Of a stretch of DNA of 64,000 nucleotides, positions 23,073 to 34,304 are shown in pieces. The translations under genes were made by a program, and so were the position numbers. The notes below the pieces were generated by a model. The model was not told the DNA's origin and did no database searches. It saw nothing but the letters and a program-made list of their open reading frames with translations. This DNA is from Brevipalpus yothersi (lineage: Eukaryota > Arthropoda > Arachnida > Trombidiformes > Tenuipalpidae), in NCBI GenBank assembly GCA_003956705.1, contig QZCP01000085.1:1-64000 (forward strand). Direction: 5' to 3'. Numbering within the stretch: the stretch's first letter is position 1; each line of letters begins with the position of its first letter.

Positions 23073-26000
23073 ATGTTCAAATCTGTGAAAATTATTGCCA
23101 TCTTATTTCTTGTGTTAACAGTTACAATTGTCGAGTGTAAAAGAGGACTCGAGATGGAAATTCTTCTTCTTAAACTTTTACAAAATCGATCAAAAAAGAA
23201 TCAGCATGTGATACCGATTCCAATATATGTGCCTCGAGCTCGCCATGGAGGTTGTTCAGCCAAATCTCATGCTCCCAATAAGTATCCAGTTTTTGTGCCC
23301 ATGTAAGTATAGTTGTGTCAGAGGTATTCCTCTTCCCCTCTTCTTTTTACCAGTCAGGTCAAAGTGGAATGAGATGAGAGAGGAAATTCTACCAAATAAT
23401 CTTGGGTTTGTGTGTCAGCTATTTTTCAACTGATACCGCTTCAGCAATGCTACAAACTGTAAGCCTTAGGCTCAAATGTCCATAATGATCATCCTTCCTA
23501 TCTTGATATGGAAGAAGATTCCTATCCACACAACATCCGAGCTGGATAAATTTTAATTCTCCTTCTATCTATCTTCCGAAAATCTTGGAATCATTTTTCT
23601 CTTCACATTCTTTTTTTTCAATTTGAAAATCGATTCTCACTCCAGTCTCTCTCTCTCTGTTCAGATCGAAGAGAATAGCTTTGAGCAATCCATCCATCCT
23701 ATTCCTCTTTCACAAAATCTTTCCCCTGATGTGATACAATCTCGAATTTCAAAATGTTCTGATACTATCATCTGTCTAGTTTACCTGTCAACCAGAGAAA
23801 TCAAATGTCCTGGTTAATCAATGAATCATCATAGACTCATAAAAGATGGAGAAAACTGTTATATTTCTTGGTTTACTTGATATGAATCGATACCATCCAG
23901 CCATCATAATATATTAATTTGTATTGATTCTTGAATAGTGGTTTCAGTTCATTTGAAAGTGAAAGTGTTTCTATTTTGATCACTTGTTGAAAAAACTATT
24001 TTCATCTTGATTCATCTTCCTGGACAAGTTGAAACTCATTTATAATTGTTATCATCAACTATCGATTGGAATCGAATATTGATTGGGAGATGTCTCACGT
24101 TCATGATGATATTTGACAACAGAAGGAGAACTTCCGTTACGAGATTCTAATTTTTATTATCACCAAATTATGATGATGATTATTTTCTTTCCTCTTTTAC
24201 GTTCTTTTTGATGCATTTTTTCACCTCAATTGCTTTCCAATCATCATAATTTCCATTTTTTTTTCTTTCTCTCTCTTCATCAGTCTGGATACTTTCTTCT
24301 GATGCTCATTTCACATACTATAAGTGTATATTCGATAATATAGATATATATGTATATGTCGTTAAAGTTCTAAGTCCTAAGTTCCAGCTCATCGATCGAG
24401 CGAATCTTCACTCTTCCCACTGACAGCATTTCTTACTCGCTTCGATTCAGCTCCAGCTTAGTTCAACCATTATCAATTCAAATTTGAACATATATTCAGG
24501 ATTAAAGCCTTAAGCTATCAATTAATTTTCTATCATCATCAGTATCACCATCTTGAGTTCATGATGAGAGAAAATTTTCATCTCTCTCCTCTCTTTCCAT
24601 CATCTATTTTAATATATCCAAAATTCTTCCAATTATACCATCATTTTGTCGCTTATCTCTTTTGAATTGACTTTTCATCCTTTTCTCATACGATTATTAT
24701 GCATAATTTACACTGATTTATATGCTTATTTTTCGAATTTATGGATCTGCTCATCCAAATATTTGGATCCTTAAAATAATCGATCCATGACATACACACA
24801 AGTTACGTTATATGAAAATTCTTTCAGTAATTCGTTTCATCACTTTCCCTTGCTCAGCTTCAGTATGATTAATATGATCTTGCATGAATTGCACAATACT
24901 ATACAATACATTCTGATAGTGTCATCAATGAATTTTCCTAGATGAATAGATGGATATATCCTGATCCTTGGATAAATGAAGGTGGGAGAGAGAGAATGAA
25001 AAAGTGTCTTGATCTTATACGATTGGATGAATATCTGGAAGGTTTCCCTGGATTATCCAACTCCATGGGATAGTTCCATAAATCAGCCTATTGAGTCCAT
25101 CGAGATTTATTATGATACTTATTGCTTCAATAACTTATCGAAATTCTACTTGACCTTCCCATCGATCAACCATGGGAAGAGAGAACAATTCAGCCTTGAG
25201 TTTTCGAGGAGATATATTTTCTTATCGATTGTCTAGTGCAAAAAACTCATCAAATTTGTAGTAAGCTAATCAATGGAAACATTTGGCCACTTCAGATGTT
25301 GAGGAAAATTTTTTTTTCTTCAAAATCAAACATTCCGATAAGATTGTGTATATATTTTTCCGATTAATTTTCCATCCACATCTTTTCCGATAGGCATGTT
25401 CATGAACATCATGTAATGGAATCATCGAATTTGGAACATACCTACTTACCAGCACCAAGTCCTTGTCAAATGATGCAAACACATCGGATGAACGATAATA
25501 ATTTTTATGGATTTTCTGGATTATGAAATTAATTGTTTAACTCATTCAAGATGTGCATGTATATATATATACATAGAAATGAAAATTTTTCTAGCCAAAA
25601 ATTAAGTATCAAAATGATAATCAAATTACACAGAGCATAGCTCAAAATTAACTGAAACAAAGGCTAGTACATAAGTCAAATAAGCCTGGTTGATAAATAT
25701 ATTTTATTTTTCTGACTTCATTTTGAATGATAAATTGTTTTTTTTTTCTCACTTGTACCGATTAAAGAAATTCAAGAAAGTTCACTTCACTTTGACTTTG
25801 AGTGGAATATAAATATAAATATGAACACAGCTGAGAAGAGTAATGATAATAATAATAATAATAATAAAAGCAGAGATTGAATCACTAAATCAACTGTTTT
25901 CTTTCAAGCTCAAAGTGAGAGAAAAAAAAGGGAAGAGAAAATCAAATCACTGATTGTGGTGCATTGTTGTGTATTGAATAATAAATGATAAAAATAATGA

Positions 26001-27909
26001 AACTAATACGAAAAAATTAAGGGAATGTTTCACATTTCTTTTCGATATTGATTTGTAAACTTATGCTTTTCTTTTTTTTTCGTTAACAAAAGCTTTGAGT
26101 TTCAATAAAGCTTTGATTAATATCAATTTTTCTTGCCAAAATTCTTGAATCAATAGAAAAGAAGAAATATAAATTGCTCTCTTTTGACAGTTAAATCAAT
26201 CATCTTCATGCGTAAGTTATTTCTGCTTATTTCTTCTTCTTCTTCTTTTCAAGGCTCAATGTTTCATTAAAATTTAACATGATGAAATATATATCGTTTC
26301 CTCAATAATCGTAACAAATGAAACTAATTCAATATACATATATACAGAATGTATATCTGAATATCCATTAGCCTGCTGGCTTTGGATAATCTCCTTGATT
26401 CCGGTGTTTTCAAATTCGATTCAAATTGTGTCATCAGATCATAGTGTCATCAGAATGTAAATTGAGGACTCAAATGTAACATATTAAAAACTGACTCAAT
26501 GTTTCCAGATCACTTGTTTTGGTGTGTCGAGAAGAAGGTGGAAAAAACAAAACAAAAATACACATCAAAAATATTATCAACATCCTCAAATTATTCTTCT
26601 TCTTTTTTCACATTCCAAAATCAAATTTAAAATGTTACTCTTGAGATAAAAAAAATCAACTAAATTAATATTCAATCGTATTTATCATTATCAATGCTCC
26701 TGATGGCGGATGTTTCCAAGAGTTATCTTACGGGAAGTTTATTTAAATCATCATTTTTTTGTTTATGTTTACCGTGTTTTCCGCTTTTGGTACCTGTATA
26801 CACACCTTCGGTGATATCATCAGTTGGAACAAGTATAGGAAACAGGTAAGTTTTTATCGATTCGAGATTTGAGTTGAAAAAAAGTTTTATTTCTTTTTAT
26901 TCACTTATTTTTGGTCATTTCTTCGAATCATATAATTTATAATTCAAGATTTATGTGTGTATGTAAGTTAGAGAAAAGTATATAGAAATCTTAAAAAGAA
27001 AATCATTAATCAAGTAACAAATTTTGTTTCATCAGACCAACAACAGGAATCGGAGCTAATAGACCAGGTATTGGCACTGGTCTTGGTACGGGAGGAACCG
27101 GAGGAGGAACGAATTTAGGTGGTAATCGTCCTGGTGGAATACCAGGTACAGGAGGAGGTGGAAACTTTGGTGGTGGTGGAAATCGGCCTAGTGGAACTGG
27201 TGGAATGCCAGGAACAGGGGGAGGTGGAAATTTTGGTGGCGGAAATCGGCCTGGTGGAATGCCAGGAACAGGGGGAGGTGGAAACTTCGGTGCTGGCGGA
27301 AATCGGCCTGGTGGAACTGGAGGTATGGGAGGTGGTGGTGGAAATTTTGGTGGCACCAATCGGCCGTCCGGTACTGGTGGAGGTGGCAGGGTGGGCACAT
27401 TTGGCTTTGGAGCTGATAGATTTGGTCAATCGAGAGCATTTGTACAGAAAAAGAATCATAGAGATGTGGAAATCTTTGGAAGATCTTTGAATCGTCGAGA
27501 ATTTTTATCGGATTCAGATGATTTGATCGGTGAGTATAAGTACATGTACAAGTAGTGTATGTATAAAATAGAAAAGCATCCACGTTTCTCCATGTATTGG
27601 GATCAGGAATCAAGAAAATTGAATAATTGATCGAGATCGCCTAGAGAAAAGTATCATGAACACCTATTTAACCATCAGAATTTGAATGATGATGTTTAAC
27701 TGATAATTGCTTATTCATTTTCCCTGAAATTCTTCTTCTCACATTCAACAGGTACGTCTTCAAATAAGCGGTCAAGCTCATCAAGACGTCGAAAAGGCCA
27801 TTCGGAAGTGAGAAGAATGGTTCGAGTTCGTGTGATAACACCAAGATCATCATCACGTCATCGACACAATCGTGATCATCGTAAGCCATCCCGAATAATA
27901 TTGTTATAG
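23073..27909 (+). CDS. Secreted glycine-rich repeat protein with basic tail
   Basis: Proposed three-exon gene: 23073-23302, 27036-27529 and 27752-27909, 293 aa. Exon 1 encodes a signal peptide (about residues 1-22, ending IVEC) and a basic segment with PIPIYVPRARHGG; its end CCCAT|gtaagt is phase 2, which matches the phase of the exon at 27036. Exon 2 encodes about five imperfect repeats of 18-22 residues built on NRPGGMPGTGGGGNF. Exon 3 encodes a Ser/Arg/His-rich tail with SSSSRRRKGHSE. The 222-bp second intron has gtgagt and ttcaacag ends. Doubts: the first intron would be 3.7 kb, exon 1 could simply end at the TAA at 23304-23306 (77 aa), and a separate first exon at 26703-26845 (ATG, ending AACAG|gtaagt, also phase 2) could feed the repeat exon instead. 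Exons 2 and 3 are firm. Likely an extracellular structural or adhesive protein. Confidence 0.55.
26703..26845 (+). other. Alternative first exon candidate for the glycine-rich repeat gene
   Basis: An open frame from ATG at 26703 runs to a strong donor (ACAG|gtaagt) in phase 2, the phase needed by the exon at 27036. The encoded piece has a hydrophobic core with FFCLCLPCFPLLVPVY that could act as a signal peptide. It may be an alternative promoter/exon, or a chance frame overlapping a pyrimidine tract. I prefer the upstream exon at 23073 but cannot exclude this one. Confidence 0.3.
27121..27390 (+). repeat. Coding tandem repeat, glycine-rich
   Basis: About five imperfect units of roughly 54-66 bp encode Gly/Asn/Arg/Pro repeats in the secreted protein. 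The core GGAAATCGGCCTGGTGGAA recurs almost unchanged, a sign of recent unit duplication and likely length polymorphism. The opposite strand reads as a Pro-rich open frame, which is only a shadow. Confidence 0.8.
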
Positions 27910-28058
27910 AGGTTTCCACTTTCGATTGCAAGAAGAAGATAGAAAGATAGGATTGCAGATACAGATAGATAGAGTGATAGAGCTTGCTTGTATCACACAA
28001 AACATCATCATCATATTCGTTTGAATGATAATGTGTGCCACCATCCACGATACGTTTC

Positions 28059-28721
28059 TCAATGTAATGGACATCCTTGCAAGTAGCCCATCAAAAATTT
28101 ATCCTTACAACTTTCAACCCATTCATCCCATTGTGAGAAACCAAATTTTGCATGTAATATTCGCCAACATCGTACATCATCAGTGATTTGATTGTCCACA
28201 AAACTGCCACATGGAGCACCGCACACTGTGTCAGACAATACATCATCTTTTTCGGCACAATGTTCACCACCTTTGAACTGTAGAAAAAGATATGTGATAT
28301 TGCATATTAATATTTTTAACTTGAAATCAATTGATTTTGGCAATTTTGTTGATTGCAAATGATAGCATATGATATACACAAAAACACATGTGACAATCAC
28401 ATGTGTGTGTATATGTATATGCAAGCATGTTAAATTATGGATCAATTATCGATTGATTTAATTTACCTGGAATAATCCGTAGCGATTTCCCTTGTCCGTT
28501 TTGGTGATCTGGGTTGTATCGTATTTTGATGATTTCTCAATATAACATAGAAGACTAGGAATCAAGCTTCGAGACACTTTATATCGGTGGAATAATGTTT
28601 TGGCCAGTGTACATCGTTGCATCTCTTTACTTTCCACTGGCACCAAGTGGAAAATGTTAGCTACGATCAGTGTTATAATCAAATATTTGTTGGTATTGTT
28701 GATGTTGTTGATGATGAACAT
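28059..28721 (-). CDS. C-type lysozyme-like protein lacking both catalytic acids
   Basis: Two exons, 28467-28721 and 28059-28277, with a 189-bp phase-0 intron, give 157 aa. A signal peptide occupies residues 1 to about 31. The mature protein begins near KEMQRCTLAK, the usual start of C-type lysozymes, and has all eight family cysteines (37, 59, 92, 104, 108, 122, 142, 154). YGLFQ (81-85) matches the family YGIFQ block. At the catalytic Glu site, five residues after the second cysteine, there is Ser64 (CYIEKSSK). The catalytic Asp before YG is Arg80. Hydrolysis of peptidoglycan is therefore not expected. The loop DNQITDDV (113-120) keeps the three side-chain calcium ligands of alpha-lactalbumin (Asp82/87/88 equivalents: 113, 118, 119). 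It is probably a secreted non-enzymatic lysozyme relative, a binding protein or decoy, as with alpha-lactalbumin or sperm SPACA proteins. A TATA-like stretch lies near 28866-28876. Confidence 0.87.
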
Positions 28722-29264
28722 GTTGGAAAAGATGTGATTGATGATGATTTGGTAGAATATTGAAATTTTCAGATCGCTTGTACATTAAATAAGGCACACT
28801 TTTTAATTGAATATCACAATATGTCAATTGATTATTGATATCCAGATTTGCAAATTTTGTTCTTATATAAATATATGAAAATCGAATATGCACGATTCAC
28901 ACAACCGAAAAGTAGCGCCAAAAGTTATAAACTGAAAGCACTAATAAAATAATAAGATTTATATACACAGATATTTGCAAAAATTATCAATCAATGGAAA
29001 AAAACAAGATCACAATTATGGTTAAGAAAAATTTTCACACCAATATCGTCAATATTGTACGTCAGAGCGTCAGAACGTCAAGATAGTTGGATTGAAAAAG
29101 TTAGTTTAATTTGTGTTCAACTGTCTTTTTCTCACTTTCAACACTTGTCCAAGTGAAGATGTTTCTGTTGCTTACCCACATATATATACGCATGAGAACA
29201 AATTATTTGCACGATTACGTTGCAATTCAATCCCCTTTTTTCCCTCCCACTTCATGATAAACTC

Positions 29265-29300
<36 letters not shown>

Positions 29301-29653
29301 CCTCTTTCGCTTGTGTTCAGCATCTTCTTCTTATTTCTGCACCACAAATTCGAAATCAACCTGCTGATCATGTTATCGGCCGGGAAAATTCTGTTCTCTC
29401 TCTCTCTCTCTTTCCCTATCATTTCTTTCCTCCTCCTTCGATTGCTGATCTCCCCTCTTTTATCTTGGGAAAAAAATTAGTAATCAAATGATGATTCCGA
29501 ACCTGATAGCAATGAACGGAAAATCGAAGTAGTGACATGAGATGAGATGGGGGAGGGTTGCAATAATGGAATTTTGTGGTGATAAGTACCCAGAGGTGAT
29601 GCTTACGGGATGGTGGAGAAAATAATAGTAAACCTTGAATGGAATCAAAGGAG

Positions 29654-29658
<5 letters not shown>

Positions 29659-29735
<77 letters not shown>
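29659..29735. repeat. (GA)n microsatellite, about 77 bp
   Basis: Nearly perfect GA run with two A insertions near the end. It is inverted relative to the CT tracts about 120-160 bp downstream. Confidence 0.97.
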
Positions 29736-29888
29736 CAAAGTTTTCCGACATCGATATCTTTCTGGAAGATTTCAACGTCTTACCTGAGTTCATGCAATTC
29801 TTTTCTCCCAGCAAGGTACAAAGTTTGCATTGTTACACAACAATCCTTCTCCGTCTCTCTCTCTCTCTCTCTCCTCCGCCTCCTCTTC

Positions 29889-29892
<4 letters not shown>

Positions 29893-29943
<51 letters not shown>
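29893..29943. repeat. (CT)n microsatellite, 51 bp
   Basis: Perfect CT run; a shorter CT run (29855-29873) precedes it. It is complementary in orientation to the GA tract at 29659-29735. Confidence 0.97.
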
Positions 29944-29945
<2 letters not shown>

Positions 29946-30579
29946 GCATCCTTGTGATCTCATTGACTATTGCCCTCATCCATAAACACGCTTCCCAGAT
30001 ATGATTGGCACGAGAGTGGAAGATAAGGTAATGTCAGATGAGCTAAGAAATGCCTCTGAAAATAGAATTTTGCAGCGCATACATTCATAGCAATAGCAAT
30101 TGGGTACGATAGAGAGAAAGAACAACGATAATAATTATAATTATATTTTTCAACAAAACTCGCTCTAGGGGTGCTAAGGAATCGAATATCCATGTTAGTA
30201 TTTTTCAATGACTAACAATCGACACCGTCCATAATCAGAATGAGCTCCCAGAACTGTTATTGATCGACCTCGAACCAATGGAAATGTACATGCCAGTACA
30301 TCAAAATGAAGCGCGAATACAAAAGTAAACCAGTTGAACATTTTTTCTCCCTCCTCTTTCCAAAACTAAGGCGGCTGTGAAATCAAACTACTATTCATAT
30401 CATTATTATGACCATTATTACATGATTCAGATGAAAAATTTTTACCAATTGCCATGCCTCATCAACTCATTCATCCTTTCTCTATTCAATGGCCACCTCT
30501 ATTCACTGTTTGGCTATTCATGATCATCATGATGATTTATCATCACTATTTTCTCAGCTCAATAGCCACTGGCTATGAG

Positions 30580-30646
<67 letters not shown>
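30580..30646. repeat. (CT)n microsatellite, 67 bp
   Basis: Perfect CT run, among the longest in the window. Confidence 0.98.
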
Positions 30647-30651
<5 letters not shown>

Positions 30652-31052
30652 CTTCTCTTTCTATGAACTGTGAGCATGCTGCTTGATCATGAATTATAAT
30701 ACCATACTGTATGAATGGAAATATCATAATACAGGTAATATGATTGTTGACACGTTATTCATTCCCGTGAAGTTCACGTGAATTAAATATGATATCCAAA
30801 AGTTTACGGAAATATGTATCATTTTATTACTCATTCATGACTCATTCACCCACTTTCATGGTCAATGATTTTCAAGAAAATTGCCTTCTTGACAACCGTG
30901 CAACTACGTAAATAAATTAGTCTATGAGCGTATCATTTTCTTTGCTATTTATTCACAGTTTTTCGATCTTGAAGCAAATAATGCTGTACAAAATAAGCTA
31001 TCTCATAATTGGTAACAATTTAAGAGTCTTAGATGAAGCTTGATGATTTCAG

Positions 31053-31364
31053 ATGATTAAAAATATGTCCGATAAGAAAAAAGGTGGTAAAAAGCTGAAT
31101 AAAATTAATTGGCAACATAATTTTGATTACCATTCGGTGTTGTCAAAATTCATCGGACGATATAACAGATTGGTGATGGAAGAATTCTTTGCCAATTGTA
31201 TTGAATCTTTTCGAATTTTGGAGGGCAATTCATTGGACTACTTGTTCAGCTGTACGAGGAATGCTTTCGAATTAAATCGGTTATGTAATCATGATGAGAA
31301 CATTCAAATTGAATGTACAAAAAGGGAAGATCAATCATGTAGCAATATCGTTAACATCAATTAG
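31053..31364 (+). CDS. Hypothetical ORF, 103 aa
   Basis: I do not recognise this. The frame is not repeat-derived and has balanced composition. It has a Lys-rich start (SDKKKGGKKLNK), then a probably helical middle with RLVMEEFFANCIESFRILEG, and five cysteines. There is no signal peptide or membrane segment. It could be a small intronless gene or a single exon of something larger: ttgatgatttcag directly before the ATG resembles a splice acceptor. A chance frame is also possible. Confidence 0.28.
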   Translation: MIKNMSDKKKGGKKLNKINWQHNFDYHSVLSKFIGRYNRLVMEEFFANCIESFRILEGNSLDYLFSCTRNAFELNRLCNHDENIQIECTKREDQSCSNIVNIN

Positions 31365-31689
31365 TATTCAGTAGAAAGAAAGAGAGAGAAAAGTCAAAAA
31401 AGAATTTCAATATATTTCAATGGCTTCTTTGCACGATAAAGTTTGCTGAACCTTTGGTAATATCAAGCGAATATGAATGGTCTGGAAAAGCATCATGAAA
31501 TATGACACAACATTGAAAACCAAAATTTGAATTGTACAAATTCGATACATCATGTTCATTCTATTCAAGTCGAAGGAATACAATTATGAATTATGTATTT
31601 ACTATTGGAAGAAAAAAAAAGTTCTTTCCATGTACATGTAATTCGAAGTGATGAATGTTCATACTCTTTCACTTCTTTGATACTGATTG

Positions 31690-31760
<71 letters not shown>

Positions 31761-32655
31761 TCTTACAGGAATCCACGAGTCAAGATAGGCAATTTGAAGG
31801 AGCATTCTCTCTTGTCCAATAAAATTGTACACATTCAGATAAATATATGTATATATATATTTCTCGTTCATCTTGTTGGGTATCACTACGATTGCCACCG
31901 AGAGCAAAGTGTGCTGTTCATTGATCTGCAACATCAATCTGCATCTCCATTCCATTTCAATTTAATTGATATCAGACTCCAGAGTATTAGACACATACCA
32001 AAGCAATACTTATCGTGACAGCTTTCCGGTTGAAGAGGAGATCAAACAACTTCATCACCTTCTACATCTCTTCTCTCATCTCATATGGTCACACACATAT
32101 ACTAACAGCATCCAAGTTTATTTTCTCTCTCTCTCTCTTTCATCCAGTATCGTAATTGCTCTCAATTTTCGCTTCTCTCTCTTATTCTTCATCACCACCA
32201 CCACCACTCTATCCACCATCATCATAATCATCTACTCACACGAATACCTTCCAAACCATAGGATATAGTAGCTGAAAATTTCTGGTTAATTTCTTCTCAT
32301 AATAATACCTCTCGGATAAATCTGGAAGAGTGAGGAGAAGAGAGTGAGAATTCAGTTCAGGGTGAGATACTTTCTTCTCCAATTGCCTAGGAGTTTCACA
32401 TCCACTCATTTGGGTCCATCAAATTCTCTATTCTCATCGATAGAGAAAGAGAGTGAAAGAAAGAGAGGAAGAAATCTTTCATCCTCTTTTGCTACCGCTC
32501 AGCATCCGCATCTTTGATTCGCCTGGATTCTGTTGGATGCTTTCAAAGTGAGGATCAAAGTTTTGCCTCTCTTCTCTGTTCGAGAAAACAACGGATGGGC
32601 AGAAACTCATTGACCAATCAATCGTCTACTTGTGGAAAGCTGAATTTCATTTCCC
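31365..32655. other. Spacer upstream of the Ser/Pro-rich secreted gene
   Basis: Contains a 60-bp CT tract (31696-31755) and C+T-rich sequence around 32040-32230. No exon is supported. The last few hundred bases probably include the promoter and 5' UTR of the gene at 32656. Confidence 0.55.
31696..31755. repeat. (CT)n microsatellite, 60 bp
   Basis: Perfect CT run. Confidence 0.98.
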
Positions 32656-33952
32656 ATGAATACTAGCTCATCACTTAGAATCACCGGGATCAAAATGTTC
32701 ACCATACTATTGAGTGTATCCATCATTGGACACTGGATGCTGTCAATGGTGTACGCTGTGGAACATCCAGCTCAAGTTCGTCCAATACCTTCATCACCAT
32801 CATCCCCATCATCCCCATCATCCCCATCAACCTTTTCTCCTTCTCCATCCTCCTCCTCATCTTTCAATGTGAAACAAAATTCACATGATCGAATCATACC
32901 GATAATGTCTATGTCAGGCATCATCCAGGACAATGGTACACGCCAGCATACACTTCGATTGGTGACTACCTATCATTTTGATTCCAGTAAAGCTAGTAAA
33001 AATCGAACTTCATTGGCAGATGTTGCACAACCGGTAAAGTCAACTCCAGCATCCAACATTCCGACATCAGTGGCATCAGCATCCTCAAATCAAATTCCCA
33101 GTCCACTGTCAATCAGCGGTAAAAGTGGTCATTCACAATCGATCCCCACTACTGGTGGAGGTGGCAAAACAGTATCGATTGGAGGTGGTATAGTTTCAAG
33201 TGTATCCGATGAATCTCATCATTTGAGATCACTTGAATCTCCTGCGGATGCTGGTGGAAGTGAGGAAAGTGATGAAGGAGACTACTATGAAGATAATACA
33301 GATGAAAATAGTCCACTTATCATGGAACAATTGAATGGTTCCGATAAGAGAATCGAATTGAATGTGTCGGATACAGGAAAAACTGGATTCCCTGAGCGAC
33401 CGATTCGCGTGGCTCCAATATCTCCAGAATTGAGAACCAGACCAATTGTATCAGGACCCGATTCTGTGATCATTCCAGCAACCATTCCTTTCACTGTACC
33501 CGTGAGTGTAAGTAAACAGCCTCTGGAACGACGTGATAAAGGAATTCGAGGAGCATCATCAGTGAGAACTCGAAATGTGACCATTGCAGGATCTCGAACT
33601 CGATGTGTTTGCAATCAAACAGGTAATTGTTGACCACATGGACACACACATTCCCTAGTATTTTTATTACTGCTCAATGATTTGCCAAAGTTCATGAGGC
33701 TGTGGGTGATCATTTCATGATTAATAGAAAACAGAGCATAGAATTTATGAATCAAATTTTTGCTCTATTATACTCATGATTATATTTTTTACATTGATTT
33801 CCATGAAAAGTACCAAAAAATGTTCCATCCATCTATCAAATTCAATAATTCAGTGGTCCAGATTCCATTGACCTCCTCTCCTCCAACACTTCTGAGGAGA
33901 AAGAGAGAGAGAGCGATGATTAATCTTCTCTTCTCATTTAGACCAATAATTT

Positions 33953-34015
<63 letters not shown>

Positions 34016-34304
34016 TTCTCAGCCCAACCAACCAAAGTTCCAACCTAATCGATTGATTCTACTTTCTGATTGCAGCTTCTTTTCTGCCTACACTAGCATG
34101 AAATGAACAAGATTTTTATCATTACACACACTTTCACTTTTATCCTTTTTCCATTTTTATCATTTATTTTCTCACTTATTCTATTTTCTGATCAACTTTT
34201 ATGACTCTTTCTCACACAATTATGTTACATCATCGATTAATGAAGGGCCACGATCTCGACTCAGCTTGGAATCAAGACTGCCACCGGAGGGTCGAATGGG
34301 ATAG
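32656..34304 (+). CDS. Secreted Ser/Pro-rich glycoprotein-like protein, unknown family
   Basis: A long frame from 32656 encodes 325 aa if read to the TGA at 33631-33633. A donor (ACAG|gtaatt) after 33622 could instead splice to 34246-34304, adding GPRSRLSLESRLPPEGRMG and a stop, total 341 aa. A signal peptide is clear; Met14 (32695) is the likelier start because the hydrophobic core follows at once and ends near VYA (residue 34). Then come SPS/SSP repeats (about 45-60), a Gly-rich patch (GGGGKTVSIGGG), and an acidic stretch with two tyrosines, EESDEGDYYEDNTDE (203-217), a plausible tyrosine-sulfation site. Six N-glycosylation sequons are present and a dibasic ERRDK site lies near the end. CVCNQ at the end holds the only cysteines of the mature protein. 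I know no family; a proteoglycan-like matrix protein or a peptide precursor would fit (inference). Confidence 0.6.
32794..32832 (+). repeat. Coding 9-bp tandem repeat (SSP units)
   Basis: Units of TCATCCCCA repeat about four times in frame, encoding Ser-Ser-Pro. It is probably length-variable between individuals. Confidence 0.7.
33957..34007. repeat. (CT)n microsatellite, 51 bp
   Basis: Perfect CT run inside the proposed last intron of the Ser/Pro-rich gene. Confidence 0.97.

Larger units (their letters stand above)
28722..31052. other. Intergenic region with an inverted GA/CT repeat pair
   Basis: No coding exon is supported. It holds the GA tract at 29659-29735, CT tracts at 29855-29873 and 29893-29943, and a 67-bp CT tract at 30580-30646. 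The long open frames across these are repeat translations. Confidence 0.6.

Noticed and set aside
27006..27398. Proline-rich open frame on the minus strand
   Set aside because: It is the antisense reading of the glycine-rich repeats. The plus strand has matching splice sites and phases on both sides; the minus frame has none.
28788..28806. miR-124-like start (TAAGGCAC)
   Set aside because: Only eight bases match and no complementary arm lies nearby; it is in the upstream region of the lysozyme-like gene.
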